Counted from the first letter of the stretch, positions 33,924 through 43,993 are shown. The stretch is 64,000 bases of DNA from Pseudomonas sp. MIACH (GCF_001269925.1 NZ_LHVO01000033.1:1-64000); one strand, 5' to 3'. Notes: generated from the sequence alone by a model not told the origin. Numbers and translations: made by a program.

Positions 33924-34874
33924 TCAATTTTTCTTGGCCAGGAGCTTTTCAATCGGCAACTTGGTGATCGCAAAGCCGGCCAGCAGGATGGCCGAATACA
34001 GCATCAGGTCGCGGGAAATCGCCACGCCTTCGTACCAGGCACCGATGATCACCGCGAACACCGGGAAAATGATGAATACGAACGACAGGATGATCGGGCT
34101 CAAGCGCTTGAGCAGCATGAAATACACGATGAACCCTCCCACCGAGGCCACCAGCCCCAGGTAGAACAGCGCACTCCAGGAGCGCAGCGTGATGTCCTCG
34201 AAGGTCGGCGTTTCAAACCACAACCCGGCCACGAACAGCATCAGCCCGGCGATGCCGATGGGCAGTGTGTTGTAGGTGATCACGCTGATGGCGCTGCCTT
34301 TTTGCTTGGTGATGACGTAGCACAGGGCATGCATGATCGCGGCGGTCAGGATCGCCAGTACCCCGAAGAACTCGGCGTGGTCCAGGTGCAGGCCCTGGCT
34401 CCTGATGATCATGTAGAGGCTGCCGAAGCCGATACCGATGCCGACCACTTGGGAAAAGTAGATGCGCTCGCGCAGGAACAGCGCGGAGAAAATCAGGATA
34501 AACACCGGCATGCAACTGAACAGCAGGGCGGTGAGACCGGATGAGACATGCATCTCGCCGTAGTTGAGCAGGTAATAGGGCACGCTGAAGTAGGACAGGG
34601 TCACGAATACGAAGAACCAGCGGCTCTCGCGGGGAAACAGGATGGGCTCGCGGCGCACCATGGCAAAACACAGGAACAGCGGGAAGGCGATCAGGAAGCG
34701 CAGGCCGGCGGACGTCAACGGCGGCACGCTCTCGACGGCAATCTTGATCCCCAGCCAGGTGGTGCCCCAGCTCAGGCACACGATCAGGAACATCACGCTG
34801 GTGACCAGGCCGGCCAACCACTGTTTCTGGTTTTTTGTTTTGGTGGTGTTTTCGAGAACGGCTGACATTGGCAT
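33924..34874 (-). CDS. DMT/EamA-family exporter
   Basis: This inner-membrane protein of 316 residues has two EamA repeats and about ten helices. The first repeat includes SWGTTWLGIKIAVESVPPLTSAGLRFLIAFPL (near 37-68), typical of the family. EamA proteins export small metabolites; the E. coli namesake exports cysteine and O-acetylserine. It is first in the operon with the JAMM-E1 fusion, whose ATG lies 23 bases after its stop. It is divergent from a MocR regulator. I infer that it exports the sulfur-containing product or removes excess intermediate. AGGGAAGC precedes the ATG at 34874. Confidence 0.87.
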   Translation of the reverse strand: MPMSAVLENTTKTKNQKQWLAGLVTSVMFLIVCLSWGTTWLGIKIAVESVPPLTSAGLRFLIAFPLFLCFAMVRREPILFPRESRWFFVFVTLSYFSVPYYLLNYGEMHVSSGLTALLFSCMPVFILIFSALFLRERIYFSQVVGIGIGFGSLYMIIRSQGLHLDHAEFFGVLAILTAAIMHALCYVITKQKGSAISVITYNTLPIGIAGLMLFVAGLWFETPTFEDITLRSWSALFYLGLVASVGGFIVYFMLLKRLSPIILSFVFIIFPVFAVIIGAWYEGVAISRDLMLYSAILLAGFAITKLPIEKLLAKKN

Positions 34875-34898
34875 CGTTTATTGCTTCCCTGAGCCGGA

Positions 34899-34949
34899 AT
34901 TGAACTCTATATTGAGCTGGTAATGAGTGATAAATTTCGGCGATTGAAC
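34899..34949. promoter_or_regulatory. Candidate MocR operator: ATTGAAC direct repeats
   Basis: ATTGAAC occurs at 34899-34905 and again at 34943-34949 in the 103-bp divergent region between the exporter and the MocR gene. The spacing is 44 bp, about four helical turns, on the same strand. A related ATTGAG lies between them near 34911. MocR/GabR-type regulators commonly bind direct repeats. The assignment rests on pattern only. Confidence 0.3.
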
Positions 34950-34977
34950 CCGTAAAAGCACACTATTAGGGCAAAAG

Positions 34978-36401
34978 ATGGCTGTCAAAACAAATATTGA
35001 CATGGTGTCAATTATGCGTGAGGGGTTGTCCAACGGGCAGGGCGTGAAGTACAAGCGCCTGTCCGATGTCATGGAACGGGGCATCCTCGAAGGCTTGATT
35101 GAGCCGGGACGAAAACTTCCGCCTCATCGGGTGCTTTCCGACAATCTGGGGGTGACCATCGGCACCATCAGCCGGGCCTACGGTGAGCTGGAGCGTCTGG
35201 GGTTGGTGGTCGCGCGAGTGGGTGACGGCACTTTCGTACGCAAGCGTGGGATGGAGCGCCAGCGTGATGAAGGCTTTCGTAACGTCAGCGAGGAGCCGCG
35301 CCAGTACTTCGACATGAGCCGCAACATGCACATCCCGGGTCAGGAAACCACCTTCCTGGCCCAGAGCTTCCAAACCCTGTCGACCAACGCCAAGTTCCTC
35401 CAGGACATCAGCGCCTACACCCCGGATGCGGGCCTGCCGCGTTATCGCGACGCGGGCGCGCAGTGGCTGGTGCAGCGTGATTTTCATCCGATCCCCGAGC
35501 AGGTGATCTGCGTCAACGGCGGCCAGCACGGCCTGCTGTGCGCGATGATGGCTTTGCTGCGCGCTGGCGATACGGTGGTCACCGAACAACTGACTTACCC
35601 TGGGCTGATCACCGCCGCGCGTATGCTGGGTATCCGCCTGATCGGCCTGGAGATGGACGAAGAAGGCGTGCTGCCAAGCGCGCTGGATGAAGTCTGTCGT
35701 AATCACCGGGTTTCAGCGTTGTATTGCACGCCGACCATCCAGAACCCGACACGGCGGTGTTATCCGTGGCGCGGCGCGAAGCCCTGGTGAAGGTGTGCCG
35801 GGAACATAATCTGCTGATTCTTGAGGACGAAGCCCACGGTGTATTGGTCGAAGACCGTCCGCCGCCCCTCAGCCATTTCGCCCCCGAACGTACGATTTTG
35901 ATCAGCAGCCTGAGCAAGGCCGTGTCTGCCGGGTTGCGTGTGGGCTATGTGCATGCGCCCCCGGCGCTGGTCAGCCGTATCTCAGCGGCTTTGCGCTCCA
36001 CCTGTTGGATGGCCACGCCGGTGACCCTGGAACTGGCGACCCAGTGGATCGAAAACGGTACGGCGGAATACCTGCTGCGCCAGCAGATCAACGAGATCAG
36101 CCGGCGCAAAGCCCTGGTGCAGGATTTGTTGGCGGGCCTGGCCTATCGGACCCATCTGAACAGTCCGCACTTCTGGATCGAAGTGCCGGAGCCCTGGCGC
36201 GCGTCGGAAATCGAGGCTGAGCTCAAGCAGAATAATTACCTGATCGCCACCGCCGAGGCGTTTGCCGTTGGTCAGACGGCGGTGCCGCAGTTTATTCGGG
36301 CGAGCATTTGCAATACGTCGGGGGATGATCAGTTGTTGCGGGCGGGGTTTGATGCGTTGGCGACGGCGTTGGGGCAGGGGGGTGGGCGGTTTCACCTGTA
36401 G
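34978..36401 (+). pseudogene. MocR-family regulator, split by a one-base frameshift
   Basis: The reading frame from 34978 encodes a GntR winged helix (about residues 24-90, with LSDNLGVTIGTISRAYGELERLGLV) and the first part of an aminotransferase-like domain. It then runs into 12 unrelated residues and stops at 35790. The rest of the aminotransferase domain continues in another frame to 36401. It includes ILEDEAHGVLV and the PLP-lysine segment SSLSKAVSAGLRVGYV. The junction is at about 35749-35751: adding one base after CCGAC restores NPT-TAVLSVARREAL without a gap. So a single base has been lost, either in the genome or in sequencing. The intact protein would have about 474 residues. It is divergent from the exporter/JAMM-E1 operon and is presumably its regulator. 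Confidence 0.88.
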
Positions 36402-36422
36402 CGAGTGGACGTCCAGGCGCGT

Positions 36423-36556
36423 TGTGGCGAGCGGGCTTGCCCCGCGTTGGGCTGCGAAGCAGCCCCAATCAAGATAAATGCGGTGTGTCAGCCAGTTCTC
36501 GGTGACTGGTTCAGGGCTGCTGCGCAGCCCAGCGCGGGGCAAGCCCGCTCGCCACA
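36423..36556. repeat. REP-type inverted repeat pair
   Basis: Arms at 36423-36465 and 36514-36556 (TGTGGCGAGCGGGCTTGCCC type and complement, each with an inner GGGCTGC/GCAGCCC stem) form a large inverted repeat. It is the same family as 5-141. It lies between the convergent MocR remnant and ppsR. Confidence 0.9.
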
Positions 36557-36578
36557 GTAAAGCTAGAGTCTCAAGGCG

Positions 36579-37397
36579 TTATTTGAAGCGCCGCTCCACA
36601 CCTTTCTCCACCAAAATCTTCGCCGAAATCTCTTCCACCGAAAAATGCGTGGAATTGATGTGCGCAATATTCTCGCGACGGAACAGGTTTTCTACTTCGC
36701 GTACTTCGAATTCGCACTGGGCGTAGCTGGAGTAGCGGCTGTTGGGCTTGCGCTCGTTGCGGATGGCGGTGAGGCGGTCCGGGTCGATGGTCAGGCCGAA
36801 CAGCTTGTGCGAATGGGCGCGCAGGGCTGCGGGCAGCGTCAGGTGCTCCATGTCGTCTTCGGTCAGCGGGTAGTTGGCCGCACGGATGCCGAATTGCATG
36901 GCCATGTACAAGCAGGTGGGCGTTTTGCCGCAGCGCGACACGCCAACCAGGATCAGGTCGGCCTTGTCGTAGTAGTGGGTGCGGGCGCCGTCGTCGTTGT
37001 CGAGGGCGAAGTTCACCGCCTCGATACGCTCCATATAATTGGAGTTATGCCCAATGGAATGGGACTTTCCGACCGAATAGGAGGAGTGTTCGCTCAACTC
37101 CTGTTCCAGCGGCGCCAGGAACGTCGAGAAAATGTCGATCATGAAACCATTCGACGTTGCCAGAATCTCACGGATGTCTTGATTGACGATGGTGTCGAAA
37201 ATGATCGGCCGAAAGCCGTCTTTTTCAGCGGCCAGATTGATTTGTTGTACCATGGCCCGCGCTTTATCCACGCTGTCGATATAAGGCCGCGTGAATTTGG
37301 CGAAGGTAATGTTTTCGAACTGCGCGAGCAGGCTCTGACCCAGGGTTTCGGCAGTGATGCCGGTGCCATCGGAGATAAAGAAAGCAGATCGTTTCAT
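36579..37397 (-). CDS. ppsR: PEP synthase regulatory protein (kinase/phosphorylase)
   Basis: This bifunctional enzyme inactivates PEP synthase by ADP-dependent phosphorylation of a threonine and reactivates it by Pi-dependent removal. It has 272 residues from the ATG at 37397, which matches the family length. The family N-terminus [20 protein letters not shown] is followed by the P-loop [15 protein letters not shown] (near 150-164). The longer frame from 37502 has no family support. It is divergent from ppsA, its direct target, with 177 bp between. Confidence 0.94.
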   Translation of the reverse strand: MKRSAFFISDGTGITAETLGQSLLAQFENITFAKFTRPYIDSVDKARAMVQQINLAAEKDGFRPIIFDTIVNQDIREILATSNGFMIDIFSTFLAPLEQELSEHSSYSVGKSHSIGHNSNYMERIEAVNFALDNDDGARTHYYDKADLILVGVSRCGKTPTCLYMAMQFGIRAANYPLTEDDMEHLTLPAALRAHSHKLFGLTIDPDRLTAIRNERKPNSRYSSYAQCEFEVREVENLFRRENIAHINSTHFSVEEISAKILVEKGVERRFK

Positions 37398-37574
37398 TTG
37401 AGCCCTGGGCCTTAAGCTGATGACGAATCTTGGATATGATAGGCGCGATTTTGCCGTCCCATAGTGGGCCGCATTCTCACTTATTTTCCAGGTCCAGGCC
37501 ACAAACGCGGGTAATCGCTCCTACGAGCAGCCGGCGTCCTGAGCTTTTCCAACACAGTTAGTGGAGAGATCACC

Positions 37575-39950
37575 TTGGTAGAGTACGTAGTTTCCCTCGA
37601 TAAGCTCGGCGTCCATGATGTAGAGCACGTAGGGGGCAAGAACGCATCCCTCGGCGAGATGATCAGTAATCTTGCAGGCGCAGGTGTGTCGGTGCCGGGT
37701 GGTTTCGCCACCACGGCCCAGGCCTACCGCGATTTCCTCGAACTGAGCGGCCTCAACGCTCAGATCCACGCCGCGCTGGATGCCCTGGACGTCGATGACG
37801 TCAATGCCCTGGCCAAGACCGGCGCCCAGATCCGCCAATGGATCATGGAAGCCGAGTTCCCCGAGAAGCTCAACGAAGAAATCCGCACCGCCTTCGCCAC
37901 CCTGTCGGCCGGCAACCCGGACATGGCCGTCGCCGTGCGTTCCTCGGCCACCGCCGAAGACTTGCCCGACGCCTCCTTCGCCGGCCAGCAAGAGACCTTC
38001 CTTAACATCCGCGGCGTGGAAAACGTGATCCGCGCAGCCAAGGAAGTGTTCGCCTCGCTGTTCAATGACCGCGCCATTTCCTACCGTGTACACCAGGGTT
38101 TCGACCACAAGCTGGTAGCCCTGTCTGCCGGTGTGCAGCGCATGGTACGTTCGGAAACCGGCACCGCCGGCGTGATGTTCACCCTCGACACCGAGTCGGG
38201 CTTCCGTGACGTGGTGTTTATCACCGGCGCCTACGGCCTGGGCGAAACCGTTGTCCAGGGCGCGGTCAACCCGGACGAATTCTACGTACACAAGCACACC
38301 CTTGAAGCCGGCCGCCCGGCCATTCTGCGCCGCAACCTGGGCAGCAAGGCGATCAAGATGATCTACGGCGACGAGGCCAAGGCCGGTCGTTCGGTGAAAA
38401 CCGTGGACGTCGACAAGGCCGACCGCGCGCGCTTCTGCCTGAGCGACGCGGAAGTCAGCGAATTGGCCAAGCAAGCGATGATCATCGAAAAGCACTACAA
38501 GTGCCCGATGGACATCGAGTGGGCCAAGGACGGTGACGACGGCAAGCTGTACATCGTGCAGGCCCGCCCGGAAACCGTGAAGAGCCGTACCTCGGCCAAC
38601 GTCATGGAGCGCTACCTGCTGAAAGAAACCGGCACCGTGCTGGTGGAAGGCCGTGCCATTGGCCAGCGCATCGGCGCCGGCAAGGTGCGGATCATCAAGG
38701 ATGTGTCCGAGATGGACAAAGTCCAGCCCGGTGACGTGCTGGTTTCCGACATGACCGACCCGGACTGGGAACCGGTGATGAAGCGTGCCAGCGCCATCGT
38801 TACCAACCGTGGCGGGCGTACCTGCCACGCGGCGATCATCGCCCGCGAACTGGGGATCCCAGCGGTGGTTGGTTGCGGCAACGCCACCCAACTGCTCAAG
38901 GACGGCCAGGGCGTGACCGTCTCCTGTGCCGAAGGCGACACCGGCTTCATCTTTGAAGGCGAGCTGGGCTTCGACATCAAGCAAAACTCCATCGACGCCA
39001 TGCCCGACCTGCCGTTCAAGATCATGATGAACGTCGGCAACCCGGACCGCGCCTTCGACTTCGCGCAGTTGCCGAACGCCGGTGTGGGCCTGGCCCGCCT
39101 GGAGTTCATCATCAACCGCATGATCGGCGTGCACCCCAAGGCCCTGTTGAACTACGACGGCCTGCCGCTGGACATCAAGGAAAGTGTGGACAAGCGCATC
39201 GCCGGCTACAACGATCCGGTGGGCTTCTACGTCGAGAAGCTGGTGGAAGGCATCAGCACCCTGGCGGCGGCGTTCTACCCGAAAAAGGTCATCGTGCGCC
39301 TGTCGGACTTCAAGTCCAACGAGTACGCCAACCTGATCGGCGGCAAGCTCTACGAGCCGGAAGAAGAAAACCCGATGCTGGGCTTCCGTGGCGCTTCGCG
39401 TTACATCAGCGAAGCGTTCCGTGATTGCTTCGAGCTTGAGTGCCGCGCCCTCAAGCGTGTGCGCAACGAGATGGGCCTGACCAACGTCGAGATCATGGTG
39501 CCGTTCGTGCGCACCCTGGGCGAGGCGAGCCAGGTCGTCGACCTGCTGGCAGAAAACGGTTTGTCCCGTGGCGAAAACGGCCTGCGCGTCATCATGATGT
39601 GCGAACTGCCGTCCAACGCCATCCTCGCCGAAGAGTTCCTGGAGTTCTTCGACGGTTTCTCCATCGGTTCCAACGACCTGACCCAGCTGACCCTGGGCCT
39701 GGACCGCGACTCCGGGATCATCGCTCACCTGTTCGACGAGCGTAATCCTGCGGTCAAGAAGCTGCTGGCCAACGCCATCCAGGCGTGCAACAAGGCTGGC
39801 AAGTACATCGGTATCTGCGGCCAAGGCCCTTCCGATCACCCGGACCTGGCCAAATGGCTGATGGAGCAGGGTATCGAAAGCGTCTCGCTGAACCCCGATT
39901 CCGTGCTGGAAACCTGGTTCTTCCTGGCGGAAGGCCAAGCGTCCGCTTAA
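37575..39950 (+). CDS. ppsA: Phosphoenolpyruvate synthase
   Basis: PpsA makes PEP from pyruvate and ATP, with AMP and Pi as products, for gluconeogenesis. It has 791 residues. The N-terminal ATP-binding domain ([11 protein letters not shown] near residue 20) is followed by the swivelling phosphohistidine domain with [21 protein letters not shown] (catalytic His near 418). The C-terminal PEP/pyruvate barrel carries [19 protein letters not shown]. The start is TTG at 37575, after the ribosome site GGAGAG; this gives the family N-terminus [20 protein letters not shown]. Carbon from propionate (the prp cluster) can enter gluconeogenesis here. Confidence 0.96.
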   Translation: MVEYVVSLDKLGVHDVEHVGGKNASLGEMISNLAGAGVSVPGGFATTAQAYRDFLELSGLNAQIHAALDALDVDDVNALAKTGAQIRQWIMEAEFPEKLNEEIRTAFATLSAGNPDMAVAVRSSATAEDLPDASFAGQQETFLNIRGVENVIRAAKEVFASLFNDRAISYRVHQGFDHKLVALSAGVQRMVRSETGTAGVMFTLDTESGFRDVVFITGAYGLGETVVQGAVNPDEFYVHKHTLEAGRPAILRRNLGSKAIKMIYGDEAKAGRSVKTVDVDKADRARFCLSDAEVSELAKQAMIIEKHYKCPMDIEWAKDGDDGKLYIVQARPETVKSRTSANVMERYLLKETGTVLVEGRAIGQRIGAGKVRIIKDVSEMDKVQPGDVLVSDMTDPDWEPVMKRASAIVTNRGGRTCHAAIIARELGIPAVVGCGNATQLLKDGQGVTVSCAEGDTGFIFEGELGFDIKQNSIDAMPDLPFKIMMNVGNPDRAFDFAQLPNAGVGLARLEFIINRMIGVHPKALLNYDGLPLDIKESVDKRIAGYNDPVGFYVEKLVEGISTLAAAFYPKKVIVRLSDFKSNEYANLIGGKLYEPEEENPMLGFRGASRYISEAFRDCFELECRALKRVRNEMGLTNVEIMVPFVRTLGEASQVVDLLAENGLSRGENGLRVIMMCELPSNAILAEEFLEFFDGFSIGSNDLTQLTLGLDRDSGIIAHLFDERNPAVKKLLANAIQACNKAGKYIGICGQGPSDHPDLAKWLMEQGIESVSLNPDSVLETWFFLAEGQASA

Positions 39951-39967
39951 GGTCGTCATGTCAAAAG

Positions 39968-39996
39968 TGCCGGTCCCCTGTCGAGGGTGACCGGCA
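39968..39996 (+). terminator. Hairpin after ppsA
   Basis: TGCCGGTC and GACCGGCA pair around a CCCCTGTCGAGGGT loop, 18 bases past the ppsA stop, followed by only a short T-rich stretch. It is a possible first terminator, backed by the stronger one at 40011. Confidence 0.5.
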
Positions 39997-40010
39997 TTCT
40001 TATCTGTGCA

Positions 40011-40043
40011 GGGCGGAACTCCTTCCGGACGCCGCCCTTTTTT
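40011..40043 (+). terminator. Intrinsic terminator upstream of the hydrolase gene
   Basis: GGGCGG and CCGCCC pair, with a small CCTTCCGG hairpin in the loop, and six T follow directly. It lies 13 bases before the next gene's ATG, so it either ends ppsA transcription or attenuates the hydrolase. Confidence 0.65.
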
Positions 40044-40056
40044 GTGCAAGAGCATT

Positions 40057-41046
40057 ATGCAAAGCAGCAGCAACCTGTTTCCCGTCGCCCTGATCAGCGC
40101 TGAACGTCGTGGCGACCTGAGTGAAGATGTGTACCGCCTCAAACCCGGTAACAGCCCTGACGGTACCGTCGAGCTGGCCGTTACCCGTTTGGGCCTGGCC
40201 GATGTCCCGGAAAGCCGGGGCATCCCGGTTATTTTGTTGCACGGCAGTTTTTCCAATCGGCGCTTTTGGTACTCGCCCAAAGGCATCGGCCTGGGTGCTT
40301 ACCTGGCACGCCAGGGGTTCGATGTGTGGATCCCGGAGATGCGTGGTCATGGGCTGTCGCGGCGCAATCAGGGCTACGCCCGGAACCGCGTCGCCGACTA
40401 CGCGCGCTACGATTTGCCGGCCATCGGCGCGTTTGTGCGTGAGCAAAGTGCGCAGATTCCCCATTGGATTGGCCACTCCCTTGGCGGCACAACCCTGGCT
40501 GCGGCCCTGGGTGGGCAGCACCTGGGTGCACCGGCGGTGGCCTCGGTGGCCTTGTTTGGTTGCCAGGTCAGTCGCAGCCACTGGCCGTTGAAACTGCCCC
40601 CGGTGGAGTGGACCGGCCGTCTGCTTTTGAAACGTTTCGGCGAAGTCTCCGGTTCGCGGCTCAAACGGGGTCCCGAGGACGAGCCAGCGGGCGTGCTGAT
40701 CGAAGCCATGCGCTGGAATGGCCTGTTCGGGCGCTTCGGCGAAGGCAAGCAGGATTGGTGGAAAGGCCTGGCAGACGTCGATGTGCCGCTGTTGGCCGTC
40801 AGCGCGGCGGGCGATCAGCAAGATCCAGACTGGGCGTGCCGCAAGCTGTTCGAGCAGATCGGCTCCGAGCACCGTCAATACCTGTGTCTGGGGCGCCGGC
40901 AAGGGTTTACCGGTGATTTCGGGCATGTGGAAATGCTGGTCAGCAAAGCTGCGCAGGCCGAAGTGTGGCCCCTGGTGGCCCAATGGCTGAAAGATCCGCT
41001 CACACCGTTGTTCGGGGTGTCGGCCGAGGTGTTGGCGACGGTTTGA
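40057..41046 (+). CDS. Alpha/beta-fold hydrolase
   Basis: This cytoplasmic alpha/beta hydrolase of 329 residues has HGSFSNRRFW as the oxyanion region (near 70), the nucleophile elbow GHSLGG (Ser near 148), and a late His in DFGHVEML (near 305). It resembles lipase/esterase-like proteins of the serine hydrolase superfamily. The ATG at 40057 was preferred to 40006, since the longer frame would run through the terminator at 40011-40043. The substrate is unknown. It stands alone between ppsA and rraA. Confidence 0.85.
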   Translation: MQSSSNLFPVALISAERRGDLSEDVYRLKPGNSPDGTVELAVTRLGLADVPESRGIPVILLHGSFSNRRFWYSPKGIGLGAYLARQGFDVWIPEMRGHGLSRRNQGYARNRVADYARYDLPAIGAFVREQSAQIPHWIGHSLGGTTLAAALGGQHLGAPAVASVALFGCQVSRSHWPLKLPPVEWTGRLLLKRFGEVSGSRLKRGPEDEPAGVLIEAMRWNGLFGRFGEGKQDWWKGLADVDVPLLAVSAAGDQQDPDWACRKLFEQIGSEHRQYLCLGRRQGFTGDFGHVEMLVSKAAQAEVWPLVAQWLKDPLTPLFGVSAEVLATV

Positions 41047-41234
41047 TGCAGCGCTCTGCCAAGGGCGTTTCACTCGTGTGTGGTTGCGGCTAAGATATGA
41101 CGCGTTAAACGCTTCTGGTCATATTCAGTCGCTTACTGGTTATTGCGTTGCGACGAAGCGGATGGGATGTTGCGCACCGGCTCCGGCTGGCGCTTCTTTC
41201 GAAAGACACTTCTTTGACGGAAAGGAATTTTTCA

Positions 41235-41726
41235 ATGAACCATTACGTGACCCCCGACCTGTGCGACGCCTACCCGGACCTGGTGCAGGTGGTCGAGCCG
41301 ATGTTCAGCAACTTCGGTGGCCGAGATTCCTTTGGCGGCGAGATTGTCACCATCAAATGCTTCGAAGATAACTCCCTCGTCAAGGAACAGGCCGACCAGC
41401 CGGGCGCCGGCAAGGTGCTGGTGGTCGACGGTGGTGGTTCCCTGCGCCGCGCGTTGCTGGGCGACATGATCGCCGAGAAAGCCGCGAAAAACGGTTGGGA
41501 AGGTTTGGTGATCTACGGCTGTATCCGTGACGTCGATGTCATTGCCCAGACCGATCTGGGCGTGCAGGCGCTGGCCAGCCACCCGATGAAAACCGACAAG
41601 CGCGGCATCGGTGATCTGAACGTGGTGGTCACGTTTGCCGGCGTGACCTTTCGCCCGGGTGAGTACATCTACGCCGACAACAATGGCGTGATTGTCTCGC
41701 CAAGCCCGCTGCAAATGCCTGAATAA
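41235..41726 (+). CDS. rraA: RraA-family regulator of RNase E activity
   Basis: This protein of 163 residues has the RraA/MenG fold. In E. coli RraA binds and inhibits RNase E. Recognisable segments are DLCDAYPD at the N-terminus, [21 protein letters not shown] (near 60-80) and [10 protein letters not shown] (near 98). Related proteins act as HMG aldolases, so the annotation rests on overall similarity and on genomic position. The ATG at 41235 has AAGGAA upstream. It heads the cluster rraA-cmaX-crfX-cmpX-sigX-oprF, the same order as in P. aeruginosa. Confidence 0.9.
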   Translation: MNHYVTPDLCDAYPDLVQVVEPMFSNFGGRDSFGGEIVTIKCFEDNSLVKEQADQPGAGKVLVVDGGGSLRRALLGDMIAEKAAKNGWEGLVIYGCIRDVDVIAQTDLGVQALASHPMKTDKRGIGDLNVVVTFAGVTFRPGEYIYADNNGVIVSPSPLQMPE

Positions 41727-41751
41727 ACTGCAATAACCAACAGGGGTGAGG

Positions 41752-42747
41752 ATGTTCGAGGAAGAAAACGCGCAGTGGGGGCTGGTGCATGCCCTGGTGC
41801 TGGACGGTAAAGGCGGTGCGCGTTCGATTGCCCGGACTGAGCTCGACGACTTGCAACTGCAGCCTCAGGAAAGCCTGTGGCTGCATTGGGATCGCAGCCA
41901 TCCCCAGACCCAGACCTGGCTGCGCAAATCCAGCGGTTTGAGCGAATTCGCCTGTGACCTGCTGCTGGAGGAGAACACCCGCCCGCGCCTGTTGCCGTTG
42001 CCGGATTCGGAACTGCTGTTGTTCCTGCGCGGGATCAACCTCAATCCGGGAGCCGAGCCGGAAGACATGGTCTCGGTACGCATCTTCGCTGCCGCCAGCC
42101 GCGTGATTTCCCTGCGTTTGCGCCCGCTGCGCGCCACTGACCAACTGCTGGTGCAGTTGGCGGATGGCAAGGGGCCGAAAACCGCGTCGGAACTCATCCT
42201 TTATATGGCGCAGTACCTGACAAACAAGGTCCAGGATCTGGTCACGGACTTGTCGGAAATCGTCGATGCCGAGGAAGAAAAACTCGATACCGACGAACGG
42301 TATACCCCTGAGCATGGCAGCATTTTGCAGATCCGTCGCCGAGCGGCCGGGCTCAAGCGTTTCCTTGCGCCACAGCGGGATATTTTTGCCCAGCTCACGC
42401 GGATAAAATTGCCGTGGTTCTGTGACGACGATGCCGACTACTGGAACGAATTGAACAACAGCCTGACCCGCTACCTGGAAGAGCTCGAATTGACCCGGGA
42501 GCGCGTGGGGCTTGTGCTTGAGGCTGAAGACCGGCGCTTGAGCGTGCGCATGAACCGCACCATGTATCGGTTCGGGATCATCACCGGGATCTTTCTGCCG
42601 ATGAGTTTCCTCACTGGCCTGCTGGGTATAAATGTGGGTGGCATACCGTTCTCTGCCAGCCCCTACGGATTCGTGATTGCATGCCTGTTGATGGTGTCGG
42701 TGGCGCTCGGACAGTGGTGGTTGTTTCGACGATTGCGCTGGGTTTGA
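41752..42747 (+). CDS. cmaX: CorA/ZntB-family transporter CmaX
   Basis: This inner-membrane metal-ion transporter-like protein has 331 residues. A large N-terminal cytoplasmic alpha/beta domain and long stalk helix lead to two C-terminal transmembrane helices. The pore motif after TM1 reads GINVGG, as in ZntB-type members, rather than the GMN of CorA. I chose the ATG at 41752, behind CAGGGGTGAG, over the in-frame GTG at 41746. In P. aeruginosa cmaX lies in the same place upstream of crfX, cmpX and sigX and is linked to envelope stress. The ion transported is not established. Confidence 0.88.
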   Translation: MFEEENAQWGLVHALVLDGKGGARSIARTELDDLQLQPQESLWLHWDRSHPQTQTWLRKSSGLSEFACDLLLEENTRPRLLPLPDSELLLFLRGINLNPGAEPEDMVSVRIFAAASRVISLRLRPLRATDQLLVQLADGKGPKTASELILYMAQYLTNKVQDLVTDLSEIVDAEEEKLDTDERYTPEHGSILQIRRRAAGLKRFLAPQRDIFAQLTRIKLPWFCDDDADYWNELNNSLTRYLEELELTRERVGLVLEAEDRRLSVRMNRTMYRFGIITGIFLPMSFLTGLLGINVGGIPFSASPYGFVIACLLMVSVALGQWWLFRRLRWV

Positions 42748-42833
42748 GCTGAATATGACCTGAACGTAGGAAGGGTCCTATGTGACCCCAAGAATTTTAC
42801 CCTCGTCTTTTAAAACACTTGCGAGAGGTCTTT

Positions 42834-43079
42834 ATGCACGATCCGTTCGAACAGTCTTTACGTGACATGCTCAATGCCTCGCCGTCCAACCGTGACGACG
42901 ATGCCTGCCTGGGCCGCGTGTTGAAAACCGCTAACCGTCAGGTGGGCGCGGGTGACCTGTTCGGTCTGCTCGGCCGCTGGGTGCCAGCGTTGATGATGGC
43001 CCTGAACAATGGTTCTGCGCACGTATCGCCTGTTTCCCGTCGTAAACCCCTTGCTCGCACTGCTGATAAGGCTGATTGA
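42834..43079 (+). CDS. crfX: CrfX small protein
   Basis: This small soluble protein of 81 residues, MHDPFEQSLRDMLNASPSN at the start, is identified from its place between cmaX and cmpX. In Pseudomonas this is the CrfX gene, proposed to work with CmaX, CmpX and SigX in the envelope-stress response. GAGAGG lies upstream of the ATG at 42834. It has no recognisable domain and no membrane segment. Confidence 0.82.
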   Translation: MHDPFEQSLRDMLNASPSNRDDDACLGRVLKTANRQVGAGDLFGLLGRWVPALMMALNNGSAHVSPVSRRKPLARTADKAD

Positions 43080-43081
43080 AT

Positions 43082-43906
43082 ATGGAACTTGATCTCTGGA
43101 CCCAGAGCCTGGTCACCGCGATGACCGCATTGTGGACCAAGGTGGCGAATTTCATTCCCAACCTGTTTGGTGCCCTGGTACTGGTGTTGCTGGGCTTTGT
43201 CGTGGCCAAGCTGCTCGACACCCTGCTGTCCAAATTGCTCGCAAAACTGGGTCTTGACCGCCTGATGGCCGGCACAGGCCTGACCAAGCTGCTGGGGCGC
43301 GCCGGGCTGCAAGTGCCGATCTCCACGTTGATCGGCAAGATCGTCTACTGGTTTGTTTTGCTGATATTTCTGGTTTCTGCGGCGCAATCCCTTGGACTTG
43401 AGCGAGTTTCAGCTACGCTCGACATGCTGGCGCTGTATTTGCCGAAGGTTTTCGGTGGCGCGCTGGTGCTTCTCGTAGGCGTTTTGCTTGCACAATTGGC
43501 CAATGGGCTGGTGCGCGGCGCCGCCGAAGGTGTGGGATTGGACTATGCCGCTGGCCTGGGGCGAATTGCCCAGGGGCTGGTGATCATCATCAGTATTTCG
43601 GTCGCGATCAGCCAGTTGGAGGTCAAGACTGACCTGCTCAACCACGTGATTGTGATCGTTTTGATTACCGTTGGTCTGGCCGTTGCGCTGGCCATGGGCT
43701 TGGGAAGCCGGGAAATTGCCGGCCAGATTCTTGCGGGAATCTATGTGCGTGAGTTGTATCAGGTTGGGCAACAGGTGCGTGTGGGCGAGGTCGAAGGGCA
43801 AATCGAGGAGATTGGCACAGTCAAGACAACGGTGCTGACCGATGACGGCGACCTGGTGTCGTTGTCCAATCGGATTCTCCTGGAGCAGCAGGTCAGTAGC
43901 CGCTAA
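43082..43906 (+). CDS. cmpX: CmpX, MscS-type mechanosensitive channel
   Basis: This inner-membrane protein of 274 residues has about five hydrophobic segments and a C-terminal MscS-like soluble domain (ELYQVGQQVRVGEVEGQIEEIGTVKTTVLTDDGDLVSLSNR, near 220-260). The TM-containing part holds Gly/Ala-rich helices, as in the pore helix of small-conductance channels. The start overlaps the end of crfX, with two bases between stop and ATG, so they are co-translated. In pseudomonads CmpX is tied to SigX and membrane-tension sensing, and sigX is the next gene. Confidence 0.9.
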   Translation: MELDLWTQSLVTAMTALWTKVANFIPNLFGALVLVLLGFVVAKLLDTLLSKLLAKLGLDRLMAGTGLTKLLGRAGLQVPISTLIGKIVYWFVLLIFLVSAAQSLGLERVSATLDMLALYLPKVFGGALVLLVGVLLAQLANGLVRGAAEGVGLDYAAGLGRIAQGLVIIISISVAISQLEVKTDLLNHVIVIVLITVGLAVALAMGLGSREIAGQILAGIYVRELYQVGQQVRVGEVEGQIEEIGTVKTTVLTDDGDLVSLSNRILLEQQVSSR

Positions 43907-43993
43907 CCCGGCAAATCCTGCTAATGTACGCCGCCGCAAACCCGGCTGACCGGGCTGTAGCGGACATTGACCTGACTGTCGGCACGACTTGTT

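Noticed and set aside
39951..40056. A small RNA in the ppsA downstream gap
   Set aside because: The two hairpins are better explained as terminators. There is no promoter-like sequence ahead of them.
37521..40286. A 921-codon open frame antisense to ppsA
   Set aside because: It is the mirror of a highly biased GC-rich gene. It has no family features and covers the known ppsA frame, so it is a codon-bias shadow.
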